A stretch of 64,000 nt of DNA. It comes from Micromonospora aurantiaca ATCC 27029. GTDB taxonomy: Bacteria; Actinomycetota; Actinomycetes; Mycobacteriales; Micromonosporaceae. Position 1 is the first letter of the stretch; every line of letters begins with the position of its first letter. Shown here in pieces: positions 8,336-15,108 of this stretch. The DNA is taken from the NCBI RefSeq assembly GCF_000145235.1, contig NC_014391.1, positions 1,240,001 to 1,304,000 on the forward strand, read 5' to 3'. The position numbers and the translations under genes are program-made. Below the pieces are notes generated by a model. That model saw only the letters and a list, made by a program, of their open reading frames with translations. It did not search any database and was not told where the DNA came from.

Positions 8336-8496
8336 CGGTGTACGTCTCGCGTAACGCCATGGCCGGCCAGTCCCGGCTTCCCGAGCCGAGGTGGACGGCC
8401 TCGCCGGGACGGGTGTGGCCGGCTGATCTGCCGCTTCTCACCTTCGTGTGGCGTCGGCTGTTCGAGCAGCAAGCCCGCGAGGGCGGTCGCCGGTGA
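8332..8496 (+). CDS. Small coupled protein (54 aa), function unknown
   Basis: ATG 8332 overlaps the preceding stop as ATGA, and the stop overlaps the next start as GTGA (8493-8496). The product begins MTVYVSRNAMAGQSRLPEP and ends WRRLFEQQAREGGRR. It has no recognised domain. The double overlap gives continuous translational coupling through to the radical SAM gene, which is the main support for it being real. Confidence 0.5.
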   Translation: MTVYVSRNAMAGQSRLPEPRWTASPGRVWPADLPLLTFVWRRLFEQQAREGGRR

Positions 8497-8840
8497 CCGG
8501 GCCACAGCGCCGTCTCGCGGCGAACCGGCTCGCGCCAGCCGAGGTGGAACATCTGCCGATGCGCCCGCTGTGGCGGTGTCGCCGGTGCGGTCAGCCGTGG
8601 CCCTGCGGCGCGGCGAAGCTCGCGCTTCTGGCCGAGTACCGAGAAGTGCCGGTGAGCCTGTTCCTCTACCTGGCCGGCTGCCTGCACGACGCGATAGATG
8701 ACCTGCACCGGCTGAACCCGAGCGTCACGGGCAGCGCCGCCGACATGTTCGACCGGTTCCTCGGCTGGCCCGCCCGCCACACCCACGCCTACCGCGTCAG
8801 TACCACCACGGCCGTCAGCATCGAGGAGGCCACCTCGTGA
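8493..8840 (+). CDS. Cys-motif protein of XRE-linked actinomycete clusters (115 aa)
   Basis: GTG at 8493 overlaps the previous stop as GTGA. Residues about 23-40 (MRPLWRCRRCGQPWPCGA) carry a CxxCxxxxxC pattern resembling a small metal-binding ribbon. A helical region follows with VSLFLYLAGCLHDAIDDL and DMFDRFLGWP. Proteins of this type occur widely beside XRE regulators in actinomycetes and are often mislabelled flavin reductase; I see no flavin or NAD site. Its stop overlaps the radical SAM start (GTGA at 8837). In this operon it may help the maturation enzyme or recognise the peptide, which is inference. Confidence 0.75.
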   Translation: MTGPQRRLAANRLAPAEVEHLPMRPLWRCRRCGQPWPCGAAKLALLAEYREVPVSLFLYLAGCLHDAIDDLHRLNPSVTGSAADMFDRFLGWPARHTHAYRVSTTTAVSIEEATS

Positions 8841-9973
8841 ACGGTATCGGACTCATCGACTCCACCGGCCAGCCGGCGGTCGCTGGCAGCTTCCACACCC
8901 TGGTCGTGCAGCCGACGAGCTTCTGCAACCTAGACTGCACCTACTGCTACCTGCCCGACCGGAGATCCCTGCGTCTGATGAGCGGCGCGGTCGCGCAGGC
9001 TTGCGCCGAGTCGATCGCCCAGCAGAACAGCGGTCATCCGGTGAGTGTCGTGTGGCACGGGGGCGAACCCACCGCCACACCCATCGGGCTGTTCCGGGAT
9101 CTGCTGGCCCCGTTCGAGGAGCTGCGGCGCGCGGGGCTGGTGTGTCACGAGATCCAGACGAACGCGACGCTGATCAACCGCCAGTGGTGCGAGCTGTTCA
9201 CCACCTACGGGTTCGAGGTCGGGGTCAGCATCGACGGACCGGGCGCGTTGAACCGCAACCGCCTCGACCGGGCCGGCAACCCGACGGACGCCCGCACCCT
9301 GCGCGGCATGCACATGCTGGCCGGCACGGGGCTGAGGTACTCGGTGATCTGTGTGGTCACCCCGGAAACCATCGAACACGCGGACGCACTCGTCGACTTC
9401 TTCACCGGCCTGCCGGGCTGCGAGTCTGTGGGTTTCAACATCGAAGAGCAGGAGGGCGCCGACCGCGCACCGGTCGCGGAGGATGACGCGTACCGGTTCT
9501 GGCAGCAGCTCATCGCACGGCGCGTCGGCGGCAGCACGCTGCGGATCCGCGACGTGGACCGCCTGGCCGACTATATTGCCGCCACCCGCTCCGGCCACGT
9601 CGATCACGCGCCCTACGAGCCGATCCCGACCGTCTCCTGGGATGGGCAGGTGGTGCTGCTGTCACCGGAGCTGCTCGGCATCACCGAGCCGCGATACGGC
9701 GATTTCATTGCCGGCAACGTCCTCCAACAGCCGATCACCGCCATGCTTGCCGGCGCCGGCGACCTGGACTACGTCGCCGAGTTCCTTACGGCCCTCAACG
9801 ACTGCGCCGACCACTGCGCCTTCTACGACTTCTGCCGGGGCGCGCAGGCCGGCAACCGCTACTTCGAGCACGCGACGTTCACCGCCCGAGAAACGACCTA
9901 CTGCCGAACCACCCGACAGGCCCTCGTCCGCGCCGCCGCGGACCACCTCACCCCGCAAGGAGAAGCACCATGA
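8837..9973 (+). CDS. amcB: Cyclophane-forming radical SAM/SPASM peptide maturase (AmcB-like)
   Basis: The 378-residue enzyme starts at GTG 8837, coupled to the previous gene. The radical SAM CxxxCxxC motif is at residues 30-37 (SFCNLDCTYCYLP), followed by the VVWHGGEPTATP motif and, later, VSIDGPGALNRNR. The C-terminus has the Cys pattern of a SPASM-type auxiliary cluster (DCADHCAFYDFCRGA, then TYC). This places it with the FxsB/GrrM/XyeB group that joins an aromatic ring to the side chain two residues later to form three-residue cyclophanes. The next gene, overlapping by ATGA, encodes a peptide with repeated FDN and WDN motifs, the expected substrate. The symbol is from memory of a named actinobacterial family (AmcA/AmcB) and needs a profile search; the enzyme class is firm. 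Confidence 0.85.
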   Translation: MNGIGLIDSTGQPAVAGSFHTLVVQPTSFCNLDCTYCYLPDRRSLRLMSGAVAQACAESIAQQNSGHPVSVVWHGGEPTATPIGLFRDLLAPFEELRRAGLVCHEIQTNATLINRQWCELFTTYGFEVGVSIDGPGALNRNRLDRAGNPTDARTLRGMHMLAGTGLRYSVICVVTPETIEHADALVDFFTGLPGCESVGFNIEEQEGADRAPVAEDDAYRFWQQLIARRVGGSTLRIRDVDRLADYIAATRSGHVDHAPYEPIPTVSWDGQVVLLSPELLGITEPRYGDFIAGNVLQQPITAMLAGAGDLDYVAEFLTALNDCADHCAFYDFCRGAQAGNRYFEHATFTARETTYCRTTRQALVRAAADHLTPQGEAP

Positions 9974-10152
9974 CCAAGGCCCTTGCAGTCCTCATCAACG
10001 CCGCACCCGAGCACCTCGCCCGCCTCGGCGTCGACCCGCAGCGGTCGGTAGCGTCGATCGACGCGGCGAAGTTCGACAACCGCCCCACCTGGGACAACAA
10101 GGGTAAGTTCGACAGCCGACCCGGCTGGGACAACTGGAACAAGAAGAAGTAG
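9970..10152 (+). CDS. amcA: RiPP precursor peptide with repeated FDN/WDN cyclophane motifs
   Basis: The 60-residue peptide starts at ATG 9970, overlapping the maturase stop (ATGA). The leader part MTKALAVLINAAPEHLARLG is helical. The C-terminal core contains two related units, KFDNRPTWDN (about residues 35-44) and KFDSRPGWDN (about 47-56), then WNKKK. This gives up to five aromatic-x-Asn/Ser/Lys triplets (FDN, WDN, FDS, WDN, WNK) of the kind linked by three-residue cyclophane maturases. There is no Cys, so lanthipeptide or sactipeptide chemistry is unlikely. How many rings form and whether the leader is removed cannot be told; no protease gene is seen nearby. The motif pattern agrees with multiple-cyclophane precursors of the AmcA type. 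Confidence 0.85.
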   Translation: MTKALAVLINAAPEHLARLGVDPQRSVASIDAAKFDNRPTWDNKGKFDSRPGWDNWNKKK

Positions 10153-10168
10153 CCCTCCGCGACGGGAC

Positions 10169-10195
10169 GCGCGGGGTGGCGTGCCCACCCCGCGC
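10169..10195 (+). terminator. Hairpin just after the precursor gene (attenuator candidate)
   Basis: Perfect 11-bp arms (GCGCGGGGTGG at 10169-10179 and its complement at 10185-10195) enclose a 5-base loop, 16 bases after the precursor stop. There is no T run. Such hairpins often protect or raise precursor mRNA relative to downstream genes. Confidence 0.55.
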
Positions 10196-10214
10196 CCACA
10201 CAGGTTGAGGACAC

Positions 10215-10877
10215 ATGCGCACCACCACGATCGGCGACCTGAAGATCCTGCTGCCGGACCTCGATCCGGACGACCTCGACACCACCACGGACCTCGCCGA
10301 CGGCCTCACCGAGGCACTCGTCAACGGCGCGGCGTGGCGCGGCTCGCACCTCGAGGACGCCAGTATCCGCAGCAGCCTGATCGCTGGCGCGGACCTGAGC
10401 GAGAGCACCTGGGAAGCCGGCAGCCTCTACGGCTGCGAGATCACCCGCACCGACTTCTCCGGAGCGACCCTGACCGGCATCACCGTCGAACGCTGCGCGA
10501 TCACCGGCTCCCGGTTCACCGGCGCGAGACTCACTGACGTACGCCTCAAGGACGTCCTGTTCGACGGCTGCCGCTTCGACTACGCCAGCCTCCAGCGCGT
10601 CGCCGCCGCCGGCTCGGTCGCGTTCACCGACTGCACTCTCACGAACGGCGCGTGGTCTTCCTGCCGACTACCTCGCCTGGTGTTGCGGTCGTGTGACCTC
10701 GCCGGTCTGGAACTGGACTCCTGTCACCTCGACGGGACCGATCTGCGGGGCAGCCGCCTCCACGGTCTCAAGACGTCGCTGGACAACCTGCGCGGTGTCA
10801 CGCTCGGCGAGGACCAACTTCCTGACCTCACCCAGCTGACCGTCGCCGCCCTCAACCTCGCCGTCCGCAAAGACTGA
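10215..10877 (+). CDS. Pentapeptide-repeat protein, possible self-protection protein
   Basis: The 220-residue protein is made largely of A(D/N)Lxx-like pentapeptide repeats from about residue 45 to 185 (AAWRGSHLEDASIRSSLIAG, TDFSGATLTG, SRFTGARLTD, DGTDLRGSRLHG). Several turns carry Cys in place of the usual residue. These repeats fold as a right-handed quadrilateral beta-helix. Some family members, such as Qnr, McbG and AlbG, protect DNA gyrase from inhibitors made by neighbouring genes; many others have unknown roles. Position directly after a RiPP precursor suggests immunity or a partner role, which is inference. ATG 10215 has a TTGAGGA ribosome-binding site. A hairpin separates it from the precursor gene, and a terminator follows it. 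Confidence 0.8.
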   Translation: MRTTTIGDLKILLPDLDPDDLDTTTDLADGLTEALVNGAAWRGSHLEDASIRSSLIAGADLSESTWEAGSLYGCEITRTDFSGATLTGITVERCAITGSRFTGARLTDVRLKDVLFDGCRFDYASLQRVAAAGSVAFTDCTLTNGAWSSCRLPRLVLRSCDLAGLELDSCHLDGTDLRGSRLHGLKTSLDNLRGVTLGEDQLPDLTQLTVAALNLAVRKD

Positions 10878-10880
10878 TGA

Positions 10881-10920
10881 CGAAGGCCATGGTCCGGCTA
10901 CTCCGTACCAGGGCCTTTTC
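10881..10920 (+). terminator. Terminator of the RiPP operon
   Basis: AAGGCCATGGT (about 10883-10893) pairs with ACCAGGGCCTT (about 10907-10917) with one internal mismatch, followed by TTTC. It lies right after the pentapeptide gene. Confidence 0.65.
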
Positions 10921-10979
10921 GTCGTGCCCGCTCTCCAGCGGCGGCGTGGCCGACCCCGGACCCATCGACGGCCGGACGG

Positions 10980-11002
10980 GACGGATCATATTCTGATCCG
11001 TC
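10980..11002. promoter_or_regulatory. Palindromic operator candidate ahead of the MFS/GH2 pair
   Basis: GACGGATCA (10980-10988) and TGATCCGTC (10994-11002) form perfect 9-bp arms around TATTC. The site ends one base before the Shine-Dalgarno GAAGGAGG (11003-11010), so a bound repressor or the RNA hairpin could block expression. No regulator gene adjoins it. Confidence 0.5.
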
Positions 11003-11015
11003 GAAGGAGGCCGTC

Positions 11016-12344
11016 GTGTCCGCCACCCGGAGCGTGCTCACCCCGGCCACGTCGGCCGGTCCAGCCGGCCTGCGGCCCCGCACCTGGACCGCGCTGATCG
11101 TCCTCGGACTCGTCGGGCAGATGGCCTGGACCATCGAGAACATCTACCTGAACCTGTTCGTGTACGACACGATCACCGACGATCCGAACGCGATCGCCAC
11201 GATGGTCGCCGCCAGCGCCGTGACCGCCACCGTCGCCACCCTGCTGCTCGGCGCCCTCTCCGACCGGACCGGCCGGCGCAGGTCGTTCATCGCCGGCGGC
11301 TACCTGCTGTGGGGCGTCTCCACAGCCGCCTTCGGCTTCCTGACAGTGGGTTTCGTGGAGGACATCGCGCCCGTGGCGAACGTCGTGCTGGTCACGGCGA
11401 TCGCGGTCATCACGCTGGACTGCCTGATGTCCTTCCTCGGCTCCGGGGCCAACGACGCGGCGTTCCAGGCGTGGGTCACCGACGTGACGGTGCCGGCGAA
11501 CCGCGGCCGGGTCGAGTCGGTGCTCGCCATCATGCCGCTGGTCTCGATGCTGGTGATCTTCGGCGGGTTCGACGGGCTGGCCCGCGCCGGGAACTGGCAG
11601 CTGTTCTTCGTGGTCATCGGCGCGATCATGGCGGTGGCCGGGGTGCTGGCCTGGTTCCTGGTCGAGGACAGCCCGTCAGTCGTTCGGCACGAGGGCGGCT
11701 ACCTGCGGGCTGTCGTCCATGGTCTGCGCCCGGCTGCCATGCGGGCCAACCCGGGGCTCTACCTCGCGCTGGCGGCCTGGTCGATCTGGGGGATCTCCAC
11801 GCAGGTGTTCCTGCCGTATCTGATCATCTACCTGCAGCGGTACCTGAGAATCGAGGGGTACGCCGTCGTCCTGGCCGTCGTCCTCGTCACGGCGTCGGCG
11901 GTGAGCGTGGTCGGCGGTAGGCTCATCGACCGCGTCGGCAAGGTGCGTTTCCTGCTGCCGGCGGTCGTGGTCTACGGCACCGGCCTGGCGCTCATGTTCC
12001 TCGCCCGCGGCATGGTTCCCGTGATCGCCGCCGGGATCGTGATGATGTCGGGCTTCATGCTCGTCCTCGCCCCGATCGGCGCCCTCGTCCGCGACTACTC
12101 ACCACCGGGCCGGGCCGGCCATGTCCAAGGGCTGCGGATGGTCTTCGCCATCCTCATTCCGATGCTCGTCGGCCCGTACCTCGGCGCCGCCGTGATCACC
12201 GGCGCCGGCGAGGTCTACGAGGATCTCGGCGTGGTGAAGCAGGTCCCGACGCCGGGCATCTTCCTCATGGCACTGGCCGTGCTGGTCCTCATCGCGGTGC
12301 CGGCCGTGGCCCTGCGGCGGCGGGAGCAGGGGGCCCCGGCATGA
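11016..12344 (+). CDS. MFS transporter (glycoside uptake type)
   Basis: The 442-residue protein has 11-12 predicted membrane helices. It carries the MFS loop motif GALSDRTGRRRSF (about residues 75-87), the early segment GLVGQMAWTIENIYLNLFVY, and FGGFDGLARAGNWQLFFVVIG in the middle. GTG 11016 is preceded by GAAGGAGG. Its stop overlaps the start of the GH2 gene (ATGA), so the two form an operon for importing and cleaving a glycoside or oligosaccharide. It is more likely a sugar importer than an exporter for the upstream RiPP, because a terminator lies between and the hydrolase is coupled to it. The substrate is unknown. Confidence 0.85.
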   Translation: MSATRSVLTPATSAGPAGLRPRTWTALIVLGLVGQMAWTIENIYLNLFVYDTITDDPNAIATMVAASAVTATVATLLLGALSDRTGRRRSFIAGGYLLWGVSTAAFGFLTVGFVEDIAPVANVVLVTAIAVITLDCLMSFLGSGANDAAFQAWVTDVTVPANRGRVESVLAIMPLVSMLVIFGGFDGLARAGNWQLFFVVIGAIMAVAGVLAWFLVEDSPSVVRHEGGYLRAVVHGLRPAAMRANPGLYLALAAWSIWGISTQVFLPYLIIYLQRYLRIEGYAVVLAVVLVTASAVSVVGGRLIDRVGKVRFLLPAVVVYGTGLALMFLARGMVPVIAAGIVMMSGFMLVLAPIGALVRDYSPPGRAGHVQGLRMVFAILIPMLVGPYLGAAVITGAGEVYEDLGVVKQVPTPGIFLMALAVLVLIAVPAVALRRREQGAPA

Positions 12345-14098
12345 CGCTGCTGACCCCGTGGGGTGCCACGCTCGACGCGGAGCGTGTCCTGCCCGACTAT
12401 CCCCGTCCCCAGTTCGCCCGGGACAGCTGTCTCAACCTCAACGGCCGGTGGGAGTACGCGATCACCGGCTCGCCCACCGAGCCCGAACGCTACGACGGCC
12501 ATATCCTCGTGCCGTTCTCGCCGGAGTCCGCGCTCTCCGGCGTCGGGCGGCAGCTCCAGCCGGGCGAGACGCTCTGGTACCGCCGTCCGCTGACCCTCCC
12601 GGCGGGCTTCCACGCCGCCGGCTCGCGCCTGTTGCTGCACTTCGGCGCGGTCGACCAGACCTGCCGGGTCTACCTGAACGACGTCCCGGTCGGCGGCCAC
12701 ACCGGCGGGTATCTGCCGTTCACCTGCGACATCACCGACGCGCTCCGCGAGGACGCCAACGTCCTGGTCGTGGCGGTCCAGGACGACAGCGACACCGGCC
12801 ACCACTCCCGGGGCAAGCAGCGGCTGCGCCGTGGCGGCATCTGGTACACCGCCCAGTCCGGGATCTGGCAGACGGTGTGGGCCGAGAGCGTGCCCGCCGT
12901 ACACCTGCGGCACCTCACCCTGACGCCGCTCCTCGACGAGCGGTGCGTCGAGGTGACGGCGCACGCGACGGCGGATGCCGGCGACGCCGGCATCCGGATC
13001 CTGGCCGACGGGATCGCGGTGGCCGAGGCCACCGCGCCGGTCGGCGTGGCGGTGCGCATCCCGATCCCCGAGGTACGGCAGTGGAGCCCGGAGGATCCGT
13101 TCCTCTACGACGTGACCGTCGAGCTGGGCGCGGATCGGGTCCGCAGCTATTTCGGCATGCGCTCGTTCGGTGTCGGACCGGACGGGGACGGCGTGCCCCG
13201 CCTGCTGCTCAACGGCCGGCCGTACTTCCACGCCGGGATCCTCGACCAGGGCTACTGGTCGGACGGCATGTACACGGCGCCCTCCGACGAGGCGATGATC
13301 GCCGACATCGCCACGATGAAGCGGCTCGGGTTCACCATGCTGCGCAAGCACATCAAGATCGAGCCGCTGCGCTGGTATTACCACTGCGACCGGCTGGGGA
13401 TGCTGGTCTGGCAGGACATGGTCAACGGCGGCAGCGGTTACCACCCGCTGGTCGTCACCGCGCCGGCGGTGACGCCGCTGCGGCTGCCCGACCGGGGCCC
13501 GTGGCGGCGCTGGTTCGGCCGCGCCGACGCCGGGGGACGGGCCCGGTTCCGGACCGAGATGCGCGACACCGTCGAGCACCTGCGCAACGTGGTGAGCCTC
13601 GCCGTGTGGGTGCCCTTCAACGAGGGCTGGGGGCAGTTCGACGCGGCCCGGATCGCCCGCGACGTCGCCGAACTCGACCCCACCCGTACTGTCGACCACG
13701 CCAGCGGATGGCACGACCAGCGCGGGGGCGACCTGCGCAGCCTGCACGTGTACTTCCGCCGCTTCCGGGTGCCGCGGCGACGCGGTGACCGCCGGGTGCT
13801 GGTGCTGTCCGAGTACGGCGGCTACAACCTGCGCGTCGACGGGCACGCGTTCAGCCGCAAGGATTTCGGCTACCGGCGGTGCCGGAGCACCGAGGAACTG
13901 GCGGAGGCGTTCACGCGGCTGCACACCGAGCAGATCGTGCCCGCGATCCGGGCTGGTCTGAGCGCGACCGTCTACACCCAGCTGTCCGACGTGGAGGACG
14001 AGCTCAACGGCCTGCTCACGTACGACCGGCGCGTGGTCAAGCTTCCCGAGGAAGTGGTGCGGCAGGTCAACGCACAGCTGCGTCACCAGCGGTTCTGA
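12341..14098 (+). CDS. Glycoside hydrolase family 2 enzyme
   Basis: The 585-residue protein has a jelly-roll sugar-binding domain (NLNGRWEYAITGSP, HFGAVDQTCRVYLNDVPVGG, about 25-180), an immunoglobulin-like domain (about 185-280) and a TIM barrel. The acid/base Glu is E428 in VPFNEGWGQ and the nucleophile is E491 in LSEYGGYN, both typical of retaining GH2 enzymes (beta-galactosidase, beta-glucuronidase and related). The short size, without a beta-galactosidase small domain, leaves the sugar open. No signal peptide is seen, so it acts in the cytoplasm on sugar brought in by the coupled MFS transporter. Its 3' end overlaps the convergent DUF2804 gene by 16 bases. Confidence 0.9.
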   Translation: MTLLTPWGATLDAERVLPDYPRPQFARDSCLNLNGRWEYAITGSPTEPERYDGHILVPFSPESALSGVGRQLQPGETLWYRRPLTLPAGFHAAGSRLLLHFGAVDQTCRVYLNDVPVGGHTGGYLPFTCDITDALREDANVLVVAVQDDSDTGHHSRGKQRLRRGGIWYTAQSGIWQTVWAESVPAVHLRHLTLTPLLDERCVEVTAHATADAGDAGIRILADGIAVAEATAPVGVAVRIPIPEVRQWSPEDPFLYDVTVELGADRVRSYFGMRSFGVGPDGDGVPRLLLNGRPYFHAGILDQGYWSDGMYTAPSDEAMIADIATMKRLGFTMLRKHIKIEPLRWYYHCDRLGMLVWQDMVNGGSGYHPLVVTAPAVTPLRLPDRGPWRRWFGRADAGGRARFRTEMRDTVEHLRNVVSLAVWVPFNEGWGQFDAARIARDVAELDPTRTVDHASGWHDQRGGDLRSLHVYFRRFRVPRRRGDRRVLVLSEYGGYNLRVDGHAFSRKDFGYRRCRSTEELAEAFTRLHTEQIVPAIRAGLSATVYTQLSDVEDELNGLLTYDRRVVKLPEEVVRQVNAQLRHQRF

Positions 14099-15063
14099 GC
14101 TTCCTCCGCCCAGCCGACCAGGCCGTCCAGAGCCACCCGTTCGCCGTCGTCCGCCTGGGCCCAGCCGGAGAAGTGCCCGAAGCACTGGTGGGTCTCGCTG
14201 GCCACGACGCCGAGGTTGGTGCGCGAGATCTTCTCGTGGAACGGGTGGAACTCCACCTCGACCCGATCACCGCTGATCCGCCACGGCCGCAGCCAGTCGT
14301 GGCGGTCGTAGCTCCAGTGCAGTTCGGCGCCGAGCTTGTGCAGCCGGCCGCCGACGAACAGCGCGTTCTCGGTCGAGCCGGTGCCGTCGGTCCACTTGCC
14401 GCCGAGTTGGATCGACACGTCCGGTCCGCTGCCCGCCGCCCAGTTCCACGTGATCGCGTACGGCCACTTGCCCCGGCCGTGGTCGAGCACGGCGAACGAG
14501 TCCCGTTCGGGCACGACGTGCGTCGTGCCGTTCACCCGCAGCGAGCCCCGCACCGGGCGGCCGACGTCCTTGACCGTGTACTGGAACCGGCGGGTGCTCC
14601 ACGGGACCACGACGCCGAGCGACTCGTGGCCGGGCGGGAGCGGCACCACGAGGTCGATCTCGATGCCCGGTGCGGTGGCACGGATCGTGCTGCCCTCGGT
14701 GGTCTGGTCGATGTCGATCGACAGGCCGCCGCCGCGCGCGTGCACGGTGCCCACGCCGCTGACCGGCGGCAGCACGGCGCCACGGGCGAAGGGGACCACG
14801 ACGTCCTTGCCGGTCTCGACCTTCGTGGCGCGGTCGAGCACGTAGACGCCGTGCACCCCGGCGTAGTCCAGCGACGACGCGACGAGGCCGACGATGTGGG
14901 TGGGCGTCACGATCCCCCAGTACTCCCACCGCTTGGCCCTTCCCCAGCCGCGCAGGTTCGCCCGGTGCAGCGGCCGGCGGGTCCAGCCGACCGCGGCGGG
15001 GTTGAGCCGCCCGTCCGGCATGCACAGGTCGACCGGCTCGACGATCTCCTTCTCGTGCGTCAT
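14083..15063 (-). CDS. DUF2804 domain protein
   Basis: The 326-residue protein matches the DUF2804 pattern. An N-terminal EPVDLCMPDGRLNPAAVGW segment is followed by WEYWGIVTPTHIVGLVASSLDYAG, then beta-rich sequence with SFAVLDHGRGKWPY and WNWAAGSG, and the C-terminal HQCFGHFSGW. No signal peptide or membrane helix is seen. The family's fold is lipocalin-like in relatives such as AttH, but its function is unknown. It overlaps the 3' end of the convergent GH2 gene by 16 bases. Confidence 0.85.
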   Translation of the reverse strand: MTHEKEIVEPVDLCMPDGRLNPAAVGWTRRPLHRANLRGWGRAKRWEYWGIVTPTHIVGLVASSLDYAGVHGVYVLDRATKVETGKDVVVPFARGAVLPPVSGVGTVHARGGGLSIDIDQTTEGSTIRATAPGIEIDLVVPLPPGHESLGVVVPWSTRRFQYTVKDVGRPVRGSLRVNGTTHVVPERDSFAVLDHGRGKWPYAITWNWAAGSGPDVSIQLGGKWTDGTGSTENALFVGGRLHKLGAELHWSYDRHDWLRPWRISGDRVEVEFHPFHEKISRTNLGVVASETHQCFGHFSGWAQADDGERVALDGLVGWAEEAQNRW

Positions 15064-15108
15064 CAGGGGAGCGTAGCGACAGTCGGCGACGGTGATCCGG
15101 GTCCGCTC

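Noticed and set aside
8493..8840. Flavin reductase, the usual database label for this small protein.
   Set aside because: No flavin or nicotinamide binding motif is present; the Cys pattern and length point to another role.
11016..12344. The MFS transporter as exporter for the upstream RiPP.
   Set aside because: A terminator and a palindromic operator separate it from the RiPP genes, and it is coupled to a GH2 hydrolase, which fits sugar uptake.
12215..14185. A 656-codon open frame on the minus strand opposite the GH2 gene.
   Set aside because: It is antisense to a gene with full GH2 motifs, has no recognisable domain and reflects high-GC codon bias, which keeps the opposite strand open.
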